The notes below the pieces were generated by a model that ran no database searches, was not told where the DNA came from, and saw only the letters and a program-made list of their open reading frames with translations. Positions 51,696 to 60,863 of a stretch of 64,000 nt of DNA are shown here, one piece after another. This stretch comes from Georgenia thermotolerans. GTDB taxonomy: Bacteria; Actinomycetota; Actinomycetes; Actinomycetales; Actinomycetaceae. Within the stretch, counting starts at the first letter, position 1, and the number at the start of each line of letters is the position of its first letter. Made by a program: the position numbers and the translations under genes. The DNA lies in assembly GCF_009193185.1 (NCBI RefSeq), contig NZ_VUKF01000001.1, positions 124,001-188,000 of the forward strand, given 5' to 3'.

Positions 51696-52196
51696 TCAGC
51701 GTGGGGAGATCGTCACGTCGTGCTCCCCGGTGGAGTCCTCGACGTCCTCGGCGGCGTCGGCGAGCAGCTCGTCGGCGAGGTGGTGCAGCGCCCGGGCGAC
51801 GGCGACCTTGTCGCCAATGCGCGGCACCGCGCGGTCCCGGATGCTGCGCCGGGACTCCCCCGCCGCGCTCATTCCCGGCGCCTCCCCCGCGACGACGGCG
51901 ACCTTCGCCGTCGTCGTGTCGTCGCCGAAGGCGTAGATCGAGACCCGGATGTCCCACTCGCGCACCAGCCGCCCCTGGGCGTCGGCCGGCACCCCGCTCG
52001 GGGCCTCCGCGCCGTGCTGGGCGCGCACCTCCGCGCTGGCCCCGGGGTAGATGATGCCCTCGCGCCCGTCGCCCCACCGCACCCGGTAGGGCGGCCCGCC
52101 GTCGGGGCCGCGCACCTCGATGATCTCGCCGTCACGCACCGCCTCGCCGACGTGCGTCCCCGCAACGACGATGTGGTCTCCTCGCTGAGCCCGCAT
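51696..52196 (-). CDS. DUF1918-DUF1876 fusion protein
   Basis: A 166-residue cytosolic protein. Residues 1-58 are DUF1918 (GDHIVVAGTHVGEAVRDGEI and YRVRWGDGREGIIYPG), a small beta-barrel; residues 78-150 are DUF1876 (REWDIRVSIYAFGDDTTTAKV, then VGDKVAVARALHHLADELL-like), an alpha/beta domain with a dsRBD-like outline. Both are common in Actinobacteria and are usually separate genes. Function unknown. The ATG at 52196 follows GAGGAGAG. Confidence 0.9.
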   Translation of the reverse strand: MRAQRGDHIVVAGTHVGEAVRDGEIIEVRGPDGGPPYRVRWGDGREGIIYPGASAEVRAQHGAEAPSGVPADAQGRLVREWDIRVSIYAFGDDTTTAKVAVVAGEAPGMSAAGESRRSIRDRAVPRIGDKVAVARALHHLADELLADAAEDVEDSTGEHDVTISPR

Positions 52197-52433
52197 GTCA
52201 CTCTCCTCGTCGTGGATCGTGCCGTTGGCTCTACTGTGGCCGCACGGGCCCGGCCGGGGAAGCCCCTCCGGGCGCATCGCCGGTGTCGATCCGAGCCCGC
52301 CTCGTTGCCGGAGCGGCATGCTGGACCAAACCTCACGCCCCGGGATGCTCCGGCGTCTTCCCGGTGTTGACGTCCGCGCGGAGCGCTCGTCCCCGCGGCA
52401 GCGGCGGGACGGACCGGGAGAACGGAGCACCAC

Positions 52434-53432
52434 ATGGGCCAGGTCACGACCGGGCGCGGCACGGCGATCAAGTTCGCCGCGCTGGCCCTGATGTGGGGGT
52501 CGAGCTTCCTGTTCATCCGGGTGGCGGTGGGCGCGCTGGCCCCGGCGCAGGTGGCGCTGGGCCGGTTGGTCGTCGGCGCGGCGACCCTGGCGCTCATCAT
52601 GACCCTGACGCGGCGGCGCTGGCCGCGCGAGGCGCGGGTGCTCGGCCACCTCGCGGTGGTCGCCGTGCTGCTGTGCGTGGTGCCCTTCCTGCTCTTCTCG
52701 TGGGCCGGGCAGCACATCCCCTCGGGCCTGTCGAGCATCTACAACGCGACCACGCCGATCATGACGCTGCTCGTCTCGCTCGTCGCGCTGCCCCAGGAGC
52801 GGCTGACCGCGGTGCGGACGGCGGCGCTCGCCCTGGCCGCCGCCGGCGTCGTCGTCATTGCCGCGCCGTGGATGCTGGGCACCGTCCCGCACGGCGAGAA
52901 CTTCGGCCTCGGCCAGCTCGCCGCACTCGGCGCGACCGCCTGCTACGGCACGGGCTTCGTCTACCTGCGGTGCTTCCTCGCCGGGGTGCGCTACGACGCC
53001 GTGACGGTGGCCGCCACGCAGGTGGGCATCGGGGCGTTGATCATGCTCGCGCTCGCCCCGTTCATCGCCCGCGCGCCCGTCCACCTCGACGGCGCCGTCC
53101 TCGCCTCGGTGCTCGCCCTCGGGGCGCTGAGCACCGGCATCGCCTACATCTGGAACTTCGACGTCGTGCGCGCCTGGGGCGCCACGGCGGCCTCGACCGT
53201 GACGTACCTGACCCCCGTGGTCGGCGTCGTGCTCGGCGCGCTGGTCCTGGGCGAGCGTCTCAGCCTCAACGAGCCGCTCGGCGCCGTCCTGGTCATCCTG
53301 GGGATCGTCGTCGGCCAGGGGCACGTGCGCCTGGCCCGCCGGCCGCGGAAGGCCGGCGCGCGCACGGCGCGGCGGGGGCCGCACGGCGCGGGTGCGGAGG
53401 AGCCCGTGCCGTCGGAGCAGCGGGTCAGCTGA
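52434..53432 (+). CDS. EamA-family (DMT) transporter
   Basis: A 332-residue transporter with ten hydrophobic helices arranged as two EamA repeats (first: ALMWGSSFLFIRVAVGALAP; second: QLAALGATACYGTGFVYLR). The end of each repeat carries the conserved Tyr/Asn and Glu-rich turn (LSSIYNATTPIMTLLVS, TVTYLTPVVGVVLGALVLGE). Members export amino acids, nucleobases or drugs; the substrate is not evident. The C-terminal tail of about 40 residues is basic. The ATG follows GGAGCACCAC. Confidence 0.9.
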   Translation: MGQVTTGRGTAIKFAALALMWGSSFLFIRVAVGALAPAQVALGRLVVGAATLALIMTLTRRRWPREARVLGHLAVVAVLLCVVPFLLFSWAGQHIPSGLSSIYNATTPIMTLLVSLVALPQERLTAVRTAALALAAAGVVVIAAPWMLGTVPHGENFGLGQLAALGATACYGTGFVYLRCFLAGVRYDAVTVAATQVGIGALIMLALAPFIARAPVHLDGAVLASVLALGALSTGIAYIWNFDVVRAWGATAASTVTYLTPVVGVVLGALVLGERLSLNEPLGAVLVILGIVVGQGHVRLARRPRKAGARTARRGPHGAGAEEPVPSEQRVS

Positions 53433-53484
53433 CGCCGTGTGAGCCCCGGTCAGCCGACGCCCGCCGCACCGCCCGCGCCGCGGG

Positions 53485-54621
53485 TCAGCCGACGCCCGCC
53501 GCGGCGTCGGCCAGCGGGTAGTCGTTGTACCCGCGGTCGTCACCGCCGTAGAAGGTGGCGGGGTCGGGTTCGTTGAGCGGCAGGTCCTCGCGCCAGCGGC
53601 GCACCAGGTCGGGGTTGGCCAGCACCGGGCGGCCGACGACGACGGCGTCCGCCAGCCCGTCGGCGAGGAAGCCGGCGGCGGCCGTGCGCGTGGTGACCAG
53701 GTCGAAGCCGTCGTTGAGCAGGAGGGCGCCGTCGAACTGCCGGCGCAGGCCCTGGACGAGCTCGCCGGCGGGGTCCGGGCTGAGCACGCTGAGGTAGGCC
53801 AGGCCGATCCCGGTCAGTCCGGCCACGAGCGCGCCATAGGTGTCGCGGACGTCGGGCACGTGCCGCTCGTCGAGGCTGTTGCGCACCCCGGCGGGCGAGA
53901 TGCGCAGCCCCGTGCGGTCGGCGCCGACGGCGTCGGCCACCGCGCGGGTGACCTCGACGACGAGGCGGGCGCGGTTGGCGGGGCTGCCGCCGTAGGCGTC
54001 GGTGCGCTGGTTGGTCGTCGGCGAGAGGAACTGGTTGAGCAGGTACCCGTTGGCGCCGTGCACCTCCACGCCGTCGAAGCCGGCGTCGATCGCCCGGCGC
54101 GCGGCGGCGACGAACTCCTCCACGACCGCCGGCATCTCGTCGGTGCGCAGCGCCCGCGGCACGTAGAAGGGCCGCTCGCCGTCGGGCAGCCGCAGGGTGC
54201 CGGGGACCGGGATGGCGCTGGGGGCGACGATGTCGCGGGCCGCGCCGTCGGGCAGGTGCACGACCCGCCCGCCGTGCATGACCTGCAGGACGATGCGCCC
54301 GCCGCGTTCGTGCACGGCGTCGGTGACCCGGCGCCACCCGGCCGCCTGGGCGGCGTCGGCGATGCCCGGCTGATTGAGGTAGGTCTGGCCGCGGCGGCTG
54401 GGGTACGTGCCCTCAGCGACGATCAGGCCGGTGCCGGCACGGTCGGCGTAGTGGCGCGCCATGCTCTCGGTGGGCACGCCGTCGTCGGTGGCGCGGCGCC
54501 GGGTCAGCGGCGCCATGACGACACGGTTGGGCAGCTCCATCCGGCCCACGTGCACCGGGGTGAACAGGTCGGGCGCGGGTGCGGACGCCGCGGCGGGGAC
54601 GTCTACGAGAAAATCGGTCAC
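53485..54621 (-). CDS. Ene-reductase of the Old Yellow Enzyme family
   Basis: A 378-residue FMN enzyme that reduces activated C=C bonds with NAD(P)H. The FMN barrel start (LFTPVHVGRMELPNRVVMAPLTRRRA), the ligand pair of HGANGYLLNQFLSP, and the C-terminal LADAVVVGRPVLANPDLVRRWREDLPLN are diagnostic. It belongs to the classical group with an N-terminal extension of about 20 residues. The GTG at 54621 has TAGCCT 6 nt upstream whose TAG is also the stop codon of the preceding small gene. Confidence 0.94.
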   Translation of the reverse strand: MTDFLVDVPAAASAPAPDLFTPVHVGRMELPNRVVMAPLTRRRATDDGVPTESMARHYADRAGTGLIVAEGTYPSRRGQTYLNQPGIADAAQAAGWRRVTDAVHERGGRIVLQVMHGGRVVHLPDGAARDIVAPSAIPVPGTLRLPDGERPFYVPRALRTDEMPAVVEEFVAAARRAIDAGFDGVEVHGANGYLLNQFLSPTTNQRTDAYGGSPANRARLVVEVTRAVADAVGADRTGLRISPAGVRNSLDERHVPDVRDTYGALVAGLTGIGLAYLSVLSPDPAGELVQGLRRQFDGALLLNDGFDLVTTRTAAAGFLADGLADAVVVGRPVLANPDLVRRWREDLPLNEPDPATFYGGDDRGYNDYPLADAAAGVG

Positions 54622-54627
54622 CCATCG

Positions 54628-54633
54628 AGGCTA
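54628..54633 (-). promoter_or_regulatory. Putative -10 element overlapping a stop codon
   Basis: TAGCCT on the minus strand, 6 nt before the GTG of the ene-reductase at 54621. Its TAG is the stop codon of the 93-residue gene upstream. Confidence 0.45.
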
Positions 54634-54912
54634 AGCCCGGCCGGTCGGCTCCTCCGGTGCCGGGCCGCGTGAGATGCCGGACGCGCGCTCGCGTCGGCAC
54701 TGCTTGACGTAGGAGACGATGCGCTGGACGGTGGCGGCCGCCTGCGGGTCGAGGCGGTGGGTGTCCACCCCGACGCACCGGTCACCGTCCGGCGCGGCGA
54801 GCACGCGCACGCTCACGCGCGGGGCGAGGTCCGGGACGATGACGCGCAGGGCGTGCTGGGCCTCGACGACGACGGCGTCGAGGTCGTGCTGCTCGGTTGC
54901 CTGGGTGGTCAC
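54631..54912 (-). CDS. Hypothetical small protein
   Basis: A 93-residue protein starting GTG at 54912 (VTTQATEQHDLD). Two acidic/hydrophobic strands and a helix with QRIVSYVKQCRRER near the end are visible; no family recognised. It sits on the same strand as the pentapeptide-repeat and ene-reductase genes, ending 9 bp before the latter, and shows normal codon position bias. An upstream ATG at 54948 would extend it by 12 residues. Confidence 0.55.
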   Translation of the reverse strand: MTTQATEQHDLDAVVVEAQHALRVIVPDLAPRVSVRVLAAPDGDRCVGVDTHRLDPQAAATVQRIVSYVKQCRRERASGISRGPAPEEPTGRA

Positions 54913-54977
54913 GACTGATATACGTGCGGGCGCCGCCGGTGGATGCACCCGGCGTCCGGTCCGGCGCCGACGCGAGG

Positions 54978-55802
54978 TCAGGCGCCGGCGCCCCAGTGGC
55001 CCGGCCGGGTGAGCGCGGGCGGGAGGCGGGTGGCGCCATCGCCCTTGGCCGCGGTGACCTGCGGCTGGGTGAGGAAGAGCGCGCCGGTGAGGTCGGCGCC
55101 GGCGAGGTCCGCGTCGCGCAGGTCCGTCCCGATCAGGTCGGCCCGCCGCAGGTCCGCCCCGCGCAGGTCGGCGGCGATGAGCAGGGCGCCGCGCAGGTCG
55201 GCCCCGCGCAGGTCCGCGCCGTGCAGGTCCGCCCCGAGGAGGTCGGCGTGGCGCAGCCGCCGGCCGGGGGCACCAGCGCGGGCGAGCTCGCTGGCGCGCA
55301 GCAGCAGCGGGTTGACCCGGGCGCGGTGGGCGGCGACGTCGAGGGCGAGCAGCTCGTCAGCGCCGGCGGCGGCCAGCCGCTCGGTCTCCGCCTCCGCGGC
55401 GGCGAGCGCGGTGTGGAGCGAGCGGGCGGCGGGGAGGGTGCGGGCCTCGGCGAGGTAGACGAGCATCTCGTGGAGCTGCCGCACGACGGGGAAGACCGCG
55501 AACATGCGGCGCGCGGTGCCCGGGTCCTCTCGCCAGGAGCGGCCCGCGAACGTGGCCTGGGACACCCGCTGGCCGGCGCCGAAGCAGTCGTAGACGGTGC
55601 AGCCGGGGAAGCCCTCCCGCCGCAGCCGGCTGTGGATGCCGCAGCGGTAGTCGGCCTGGAGGTTCCGGCACGGCTCCCCGGCCGGCTTGTCGATGGCGAA
55701 GTCGGCCGAGGCGGTCAGCGGCAGCGCGACGCAGCACAGCCCGAAGCAGCTCGCGCAGTCGGCGCGCAGGGCGCCGATTGATGGGGCGGGCAGGGCGGGC
55801 AC
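54978..55802 (-). CDS. Pentapeptide-repeat protein with Cys-rich N-terminus
   Basis: A 274-residue protein. Residues about 175-245 contain a run of A(D/N)LxG pentapeptides (HADLLGADLHGADLRGADLR and following) that folds as a right-handed beta helix. The first 80 residues hold eight cysteines (16, 19, 23, 24, 45, 54, 68, 73) with a CxxC...CC arrangement that could bind zinc or iron-sulfur. This combination is frequent in Actinobacteria and has no assigned role; it need not act like quinolone-resistance Qnr proteins. GTG start at 55802 with GAGGAG upstream. Confidence 0.88.
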   Translation of the reverse strand: MPALPAPSIGALRADCASCFGLCCVALPLTASADFAIDKPAGEPCRNLQADYRCGIHSRLRREGFPGCTVYDCFGAGQRVSQATFAGRSWREDPGTARRMFAVFPVVRQLHEMLVYLAEARTLPAARSLHTALAAAEAETERLAAAGADELLALDVAAHRARVNPLLLRASELARAGAPGRRLRHADLLGADLHGADLRGADLRGALLIAADLRGADLRRADLIGTDLRDADLAGADLTGALFLTQPQVTAAKGDGATRLPPALTRPGHWGAGA

Positions 55803-55884
55803 GGGGACTCCTCGGGCGCCGGGCGGCTGGGGCGGGGTCCATTGTCCCCCAGCGGCGGGCGGTGCCTCGCCCCTCCGGCTGCCC

Positions 55885-56580
55885 TCACTCCTCCACCCGC
55901 AGGCCCGACTCGTAGGCGAAAACGACCAGCTGGGCCCGGTCGCGCGCGCCGAGCTTGAGCATGGCCCGGCCCACGTGGGTGCGCACGGTCGCGGGGCTGA
56001 CGGTCAGCGCCGCGGCGATCTCGTCGTTCGACCGGCCCGTCGCGACCCAGGCGACCATCTCCCGCTCGCGCTCGGTCAGCCGCTCCAGGCCCGGCCGCGG
56101 GGCCTGGGCGGGCCGGGCCCGCCGGGCGAACTCGCTGATGACGGTCCGGGTGACCGACGGCGCGAGGAGGGAGCCGCCGTCGGCCACCGCCCGCACGGCG
56201 CGCAACAGCTCCGCGGGGTCGGCGTCCTTGAGGAGGAACCCGCTCGCCCCGCCGCGCAGGGCCTCGAAGACGTACTCGTCGAGCTCGAAGGTGGTGAGCA
56301 TGAGGACCCGCACGCCCGCCAGCGCGGCGTCGGCGGTGATCTGCGCGAGGGCGGCCAGGCCGTCGACGCCGGGCATGCGGATGTCCATGAGGACGACGTC
56401 GGGCCGGGTGGCGCGCACGGCCGCGAGCGCCTCGCGCCCGTCGCCCGCCTCGGCGACCACCTCCAGGTCGTCCTCGGCCTCGAGGATGGTGCGCAGCCCC
56501 ACCCGGACCAGGCTCTGGTCGTCGACCACCACCACGCGGATCACCGGCCCGCCTCCACCGCCGTCCGCCGTGCTGCTCAC
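55885..56580 (-). CDS. NarL-family response regulator
   Basis: A 231-residue response regulator. The receiver starts after a Gly-rich N-terminal stretch; Asp20-Asp21 and phosphoacceptor Asp66 (VLMDIRMPG) are present, with the Lys of LLKDADP. The LuxR helix-turn-helix is LTEREREMVAWVATGRSNDEIAAALTVSPATVRTHVGRAMLKLGA. The GTG overlaps the kinase stop (GTGA). Probably controls the divergent ABC exporter genes at 57895-59690. Confidence 0.95.
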   Translation of the reverse strand: MSSTADGGGGGPVIRVVVVDDQSLVRVGLRTILEAEDDLEVVAEAGDGREALAAVRATRPDVVLMDIRMPGVDGLAALAQITADAALAGVRVLMLTTFELDEYVFEALRGGASGFLLKDADPAELLRAVRAVADGGSLLAPSVTRTVISEFARRARPAQAPRPGLERLTEREREMVAWVATGRSNDEIAAALTVSPATVRTHVGRAMLKLGARDRAQLVVFAYESGLRVEE

Positions 56581-57728
56581 GACGCCTCCTCCCCGACCGG
56601 CCGGTCGCCGTCGAGCGGCCACGACGCCCGCACCCGGACCCCGCCGCCGGGATGGCCGCCGACCTCCACGCTCCCGCCGGTGCGCACCGCCCGCTCGCGC
56701 ATGCCGGCGATGCCGCTGCCCTCGACCAGCCCGCCGGCCGGCGGGCCGTGGCCGGTGTCGGCGACCTCGACGGTCAGCCGGCCCGGCGCCCGCCGCACGC
56801 GGACGACGGCGCCGGCCGCCCGCCCGGCGTGGCGCAGCACGTTGGTCAGCGCCTCCTGCACGATGCGATAGGCCGCCCCGGCGACGTCGTCCGGCACGCC
56901 GTCGGCCTGGCCGACGTCGAGGCGGACGTCGAGGCCGCCCGAGCGCACCCGCTCCACCATCGCGGCCAGGTCGGCCAGGCCCGGCGACGGGGCGCGCGGG
57001 GCGCCGCCGCGCAGGGCGACGACCTCGGCGCGCAGCCCGTCGAGGGCGTCCTTGCTCGCGGTGCGGATCGCCTCCAGCGCCGCGCGCGCCTTGGCCGGGT
57101 CCCGGTCGAGCACGTGCAGCCCGGCCCCCGCCTGCATCGCGATGACCGCCAGCCCGTGCCCGACGACGTCGTGCAGCTCCTGGGCCATGCGCAGCCGCTC
57201 GTCCGCCACCGCCCGCAGCGCCTGCTCCTCGCGCACGCGGGCCGCCGCCTCCCGGCGGGTGCGCACGGCGACCCCGATGGCCAGCGGCAGCGCCGTCCAC
57301 ACGAGCACCCCGAGCACGTGGGTGAGCGCCTCCGGCCAGGCGCGCACGACGTCGCGCACGAGGATGACCGCGACGAGCACCACGGCGTCGGTCGCCCCGG
57401 CGACCACCGCGGTGCGCAGCGGCACCGACGCGGCCAGCAGCCCGGCGGCGACCGCCGCAGTGATCATGATGGGGCCGTAGGGATAGCCGACGCCGAGATA
57501 GACGGCGACCAGGGCGCTCGTGGCGACGAAGACGGCGAGCGGGTGCCGCCGCCACGGCACCAGCGCGGCGGCGGCGAGCGTGGTGAGCGCGTACGTCCAG
57601 GCGTCCAGCGGGGCGGCCTGGGGCTGGTCCTGCCCGGCTCCCCCGGTCCCCGCCAGCGCGAACAGCGCCAACGCCACGGCGAGCAGCACGTCGCCGGGCC
57701 GGATCCCGCGCGGTTCGTCGGCCGCCAC
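56577..57728 (-). CDS. Histidine kinase (HisKA_3, DesK-like)
   Basis: A 383-residue kinase. Five to six hydrophobic helices (to about residue 155) precede the phosphoacceptor region (ELHDVVGHGLAVIAMQAGAG), where the His is residue 186 in the chosen numbering, and an HATPase (IVQEALTNVLRHAGRAA, DTGHGPP, GIAGMRERAVRTGGS). The start is placed at GTG 57728, because TATCGT lies 7 nt upstream and overlaps the alternative GTG at 57737. Coupled to the NarL-type regulator; divergent from the ABC exporter, its likely target. Confidence 0.94.
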   Translation of the reverse strand: MAADEPRGIRPGDVLLAVALALFALAGTGGAGQDQPQAAPLDAWTYALTTLAAAALVPWRRHPLAVFVATSALVAVYLGVGYPYGPIMITAAVAAGLLAASVPLRTAVVAGATDAVVLVAVILVRDVVRAWPEALTHVLGVLVWTALPLAIGVAVRTRREAAARVREEQALRAVADERLRMAQELHDVVGHGLAVIAMQAGAGLHVLDRDPAKARAALEAIRTASKDALDGLRAEVVALRGGAPRAPSPGLADLAAMVERVRSGGLDVRLDVGQADGVPDDVAGAAYRIVQEALTNVLRHAGRAAGAVVRVRRAPGRLTVEVADTGHGPPAGGLVEGSGIAGMRERAVRTGGSVEVGGHPGGGVRVRASWPLDGDRPVGEEAS

Positions 57729-57735
57729 GGCGCCC

Positions 57736-57741
57736 ACGATA
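57736..57741 (-). promoter_or_regulatory. Putative -10 element of a leaderless promoter
   Basis: TATCGT on the minus strand, 7 nt before the GTG at 57728. Confidence 0.5.
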
Positions 57742-57894
57742 GGGGCGGGCGGCCCGGACCGCGTCCGCCTCGAGGCGGCGCCGACCTACACAGATCCGCG
57801 TACGGTCCCGCCGCCCGGCCCGCGCGGAACCTCGTACACCGGTGCCGCCCCGGGGCCGACGACGCCCGGCGCGCCGCGGCGGAGCCTGGGAGGC

Positions 57895-58824
57895 ATGAAC
57901 ACCGCGATCGTCACCACCGACAAGCTCACCAAGGTCTACGGACCGCGCCGCGCCGTCGACGCCGTGTCCATGACCGTCCGGGCCGGGGAGGTCTACGGCT
58001 TCCTCGGTCCCAACGGCGCGGGCAAGACCACCACCATGCGGATGCTGCTCGGGCAGGTCCGCCCCACCGCCGGCACCGCCACCGTGCTCGGCGCCCCGCC
58101 CGGCACCCCGGCGGCGCTGGCCCGCATCGGCGCCCTGGTCGAGGGCCCGGGCTTCTACCCCTACCTGTCCGGGCGGGAGAACCTGCGGGTGCTGGCGACC
58201 TACCGCGGCCTGGACGTCCGCGCCGCCGACGCCGCGCTGGCCCGGGTGGACCTCGCCGGCCGCGCCCGGGACCGGTTCCGCACCTACTCCCTCGGCATGA
58301 AGCAGCGCCTCGGCGTGGCCGCGGCGCTGCTCGGCGAACCCGACCTGATCGTCCTCGACGAGCCCACCAACGGCCTCGACCCCGCCGGCATGGCGGAGAT
58401 GCGCGACCTCCTCGTCGACATCGCCGCCGGCGGGCAGACCGTCCTGCTCTCCAGCCATCTGCTCGCCGAGGTCCAGCAGATCTGCGACCGGGTGGGCGTC
58501 GTCGCCCAGGGCCGCCTGCTCGCCGAGAGCACCGTCGCCGAGCTGCGCGGCGGGGCCGGCCTGCGGCTGCGCGCCGACCCGCTCGAGACCGCCGCCGCCG
58601 TCGCCACCCGCGTCCTGGGCCCGCACGCCGTCGCGATGGTCGACGACGACCACGGGGATCCGGCGCTGCGGCTGGCCGCCGGGGCCGAGGCCGTGCCCGA
58701 CCTGACCCGGGCACTGATCGCCGCAGACCTCGACGTCCACGAGATCAGCCCGCTCGAACGCTCCCTGGAGGAGGTCTTCTTCGAGATGACCGCCGCCGTT
58801 CCCGCCCTGGAGGTGTCCCGATGA
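57895..58824 (+). CDS. ABC transporter ATP-binding protein
   Basis: A 309-residue ATPase of the CcmA/DRA group that drives drug or lipid export. Walker A GPNGAGKT is near residue 44, signature YSLGMKQRLGVAAALL, Walker B LIVLDEPTNGLDPAGM, and the switch His in LLSSHLLAEV. The C-terminal 85 residues are the extra domain common in this group. The ATG at 57895 follows GGGAGG. The permease start overlaps its stop (ATGA). Confidence 0.96.
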   Translation: MNTAIVTTDKLTKVYGPRRAVDAVSMTVRAGEVYGFLGPNGAGKTTTMRMLLGQVRPTAGTATVLGAPPGTPAALARIGALVEGPGFYPYLSGRENLRVLATYRGLDVRAADAALARVDLAGRARDRFRTYSLGMKQRLGVAAALLGEPDLIVLDEPTNGLDPAGMAEMRDLLVDIAAGGQTVLLSSHLLAEVQQICDRVGVVAQGRLLAESTVAELRGGAGLRLRADPLETAAAVATRVLGPHAVAMVDDDHGDPALRLAAGAEAVPDLTRALIAADLDVHEISPLERSLEEVFFEMTAAVPALEVSR

Positions 58825-59690
58825 CCGCCCTGACCGCGCTGACCCGATCCACCCGCGCCGAGCTCCGCCGCCTGTGGCGCTGGCCCGCCACGTGGGTGCT
58901 GGTCGGGGTCTGGGCCGTGCTCAACCTGCTCTTCGCCTACGCCTTCCCGTGGATCGGCTATCGCGGCGGGGGCGGGCCCGACGCCGCGGCGGGCACCCCG
59001 CCCGAGGCGCTGCTCGCCGGGCTGCTGCCCGCGAACGTGCCCGCCACGCTCGTCCAGGGCATGCCGATGTTCGGCGGGGCGGTCGTCATGATCCTCGGCG
59101 CCCTGGCCATCGGCAGCGGCTACGCGTGGGGCACGTGGAAGACCGTGCTGACCCAGGGGCCGGGCCGCCTGGCGGCGTTCGGCGGCACCCTGGTCGCGCT
59201 GGCAGTGACGGTCGTCGGGCTCGTGGCGCTGACCACCGCGACCGACCTGGCCACGGCGCACCTCGTCGCCGCCGTGGAGGGCGGCTCGACCACCGGGCCG
59301 GCCGCGGGCGACCTGGCGCAGGCGATGGCCGCGGGCCTGCTCATGCTCGGCATGTGGGCGGCGGGCGGCGTCCTCGTCGGTGCGCTGGCCAAGGGCCCGG
59401 CGCTCGCCGCCGGCCTGGGCCTGGTGTGGGCGCTGGTGGTGGAGAACCTGCTGCGCGGGGTGTCCGGGCTGATCGACGGGATGGCGACCCTGACCGACCG
59501 GCTGCCCGGCTCGGCCGCGGGCTCGCTGGCCGGGGCGCTGGGCGCCGTCGGGGTCAACCCGCGCGGGGAGGGCACCCCGGGGGTGCTCACCGTGCTGGAC
59601 GGCGCCGCGGCCGCGTGGCTGCTCGCCGGGTACCTGGTGGTCTTCGCGGTCGTGGCGCTGGTGCTGGTGCGGCGCCGGGACCTCACCTGA
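58821..59690 (+). CDS. ABC-2-type transporter permease
   Basis: A 289-residue membrane protein with about six helices (WVLVGVWAVLNLLFAYAFPW, VVMILGALAIGSGYAWGTWK, LVALAVTVVGLVALTTATDL and others). The motif SGYAWGTWKTVLTQGPGR before helix 3 is typical of ABC-2 permeases paired with this type of ATPase. Probably exports an antimicrobial or envelope lipid, under control of the divergent two-component system. Confidence 0.93.
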   Translation: MTALTALTRSTRAELRRLWRWPATWVLVGVWAVLNLLFAYAFPWIGYRGGGGPDAAAGTPPEALLAGLLPANVPATLVQGMPMFGGAVVMILGALAIGSGYAWGTWKTVLTQGPGRLAAFGGTLVALAVTVVGLVALTTATDLATAHLVAAVEGGSTTGPAAGDLAQAMAAGLLMLGMWAAGGVLVGALAKGPALAAGLGLVWALVVENLLRGVSGLIDGMATLTDRLPGSAAGSLAGALGAVGVNPRGEGTPGVLTVLDGAAAAWLLAGYLVVFAVVALVLVRRRDLT

Positions 59691-59720
59691 GCGCGCTCGA
59701 CGGCGGGGCCGCGCCGCCGA

Positions 59721-60863
59721 TCAGCGCCGCAGGTACGGGAACCTTGCCCCGATGGCCGCGATGCGCTCCTCGGCGAGGTGGTCCGCGGCCCGCGCCGGGC
59801 TGATCCCCTGCTCGGCGGCCCGGGCCAGCACCGCCTCGGTGGTGGCGAACAGGCCCTCCACGCGGTGGCGGGCCCGCTCCATGTCGAAGCCCTCCTCCTC
59901 GTCGCTGACCTGGATGACCCCGCCGGCGTTGACGAGGTAGTCGGGGGCGTAGGTGATGCCGCGCTCGAGCAGCCGCTCGGCCAGGTGCCCGGCGCCGTCG
60001 TCGGCCAGCTGGTTGTTGGCCGCGCCGCAGACGATCTTCGCGCTCAGCGCGTCCACCGTGGCCCGGTCCAGCGCCCCGCCCAGGGCGCACGGGGCGTACA
60101 CGTCCAGCGTCGAGCGCACCAGGGCGTCCGTGCCGGCGACGACGTCGACCGCGGGGTGCTCGGCCCGCACGCGCTCGACCGCGCGGGTGCTGACGTCGGT
60201 GACGACGACCTGCGCGCCGGCGTCGACCAGGTGGCCCACCAGCAGGTGGCCGACCTTGCCCACCCCCGCCACCCCGACGGTCCGGCCGCGCAGGGCGTCG
60301 CTGCCCCACACGTGGGCGGCGCAGGCGCGCATGGCGGTGAAGACCCCGAAGGCGGTCAGCACCGAGGAGTCGCCGGAGCCGCCGTGGACCTCGCTGCGCC
60401 CGACGACGTGGCCGGTCTCGCGGTGGATGACGTCCATGTCGGCGACGTAGGTGCCGACGTCGCAGGCGGTGACGTACCGCCCGCCCAGGGACTCCACGAA
60501 CCGGCCGTACGCGCGCAGCAGCGCCTCGGACTTGTCCCGGGCGGGGTCGCCGATGATGACGGCCTTGCCGCCGCCGTGGTCCAGCCCGGCGAGGGCGCAC
60601 TTGTAGGTCATGCCCCGCGACAGGCGCAGGACGTCGGCGAGGGCGTCGTCCTCGGTGGGGTACGGGTAGAACCGGGTGCCGCCGAGGGCCGGGCCGAGGG
60701 CGGTGCTGTGGATCGCGATGATCGCCCGCAGGCCGCTGGCACGGTCGTGGCAGTAGACCACCTGCTCGTGCCCGTGCTCGGGGTCGAACGGCCCCGGGGA
60801 GCGGAAGGCGGTGGTGCGTTCGGAGGTGGTCGGGTCGAGCTCGGGGTGGGTCAACAGGCTCAC
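59721..60863 (-). CDS. Valine/leucine dehydrogenase (Glu/Leu/Phe/Val family)
   Basis: A 380-residue NAD+-dependent amino acid dehydrogenase. The substrate site has Lys in [14 protein letters not shown] and MTYKCALAG, and the Rossmann motif is [17 protein letters not shown]. The lid and hexameric contact regions are normal for leucine or valine dehydrogenases, which start branched-chain amino acid catabolism; phenylalanine dehydrogenases are the alternative. The GTG at 60863 follows GAAGGAG by 5 nt. A short dyad GAAACGGTGGGTTTC lies 101 bp upstream (60964-60978). Confidence 0.93.
   Translation of the reverse strand: MSLLTHPELDPTTSERTTAFRSPGPFDPEHGHEQVVYCHDRASGLRAIIAIHSTALGPALGGTRFYPYPTEDDALADVLRLSRGMTYKCALAGLDHGGGKAVIIGDPARDKSEALLRAYGRFVESLGGRYVTACDVGTYVADMDVIHRETGHVVGRSEVHGGSGDSSVLTAFGVFTAMRACAAHVWGSDALRGRTVGVAGVGKVGHLLVGHLVDAGAQVVVTDVSTRAVERVRAEHPAVDVVAGTDALVRSTLDVYAPCALGGALDRATVDALSAKIVCGAANNQLADDGAGHLAERLLERGITYAPDYLVNAGGVIQVSDEEEGFDMERARHRVEGLFATTEAVLARAAEQGISPARAADHLAEERIAAIGARFPYLRR

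Noticed and set aside
54978-55802. Qnr-type quinolone resistance protein
   Set aside because: The repeats cover only a short region and the Cys-rich domain is absent from Qnr proteins.
57729-57737. GTG at 57737 as the kinase start
   Set aside because: It overlaps the TATCGT -10 hexamer; the GTG at 57728 has the expected 7-nt spacing.
55885-58740. A 951-residue minus-strand frame
   Set aside because: Only its last 231 codons are a response regulator. The rest is out of frame with the histidine kinase and antisense to the ABC ATPase.
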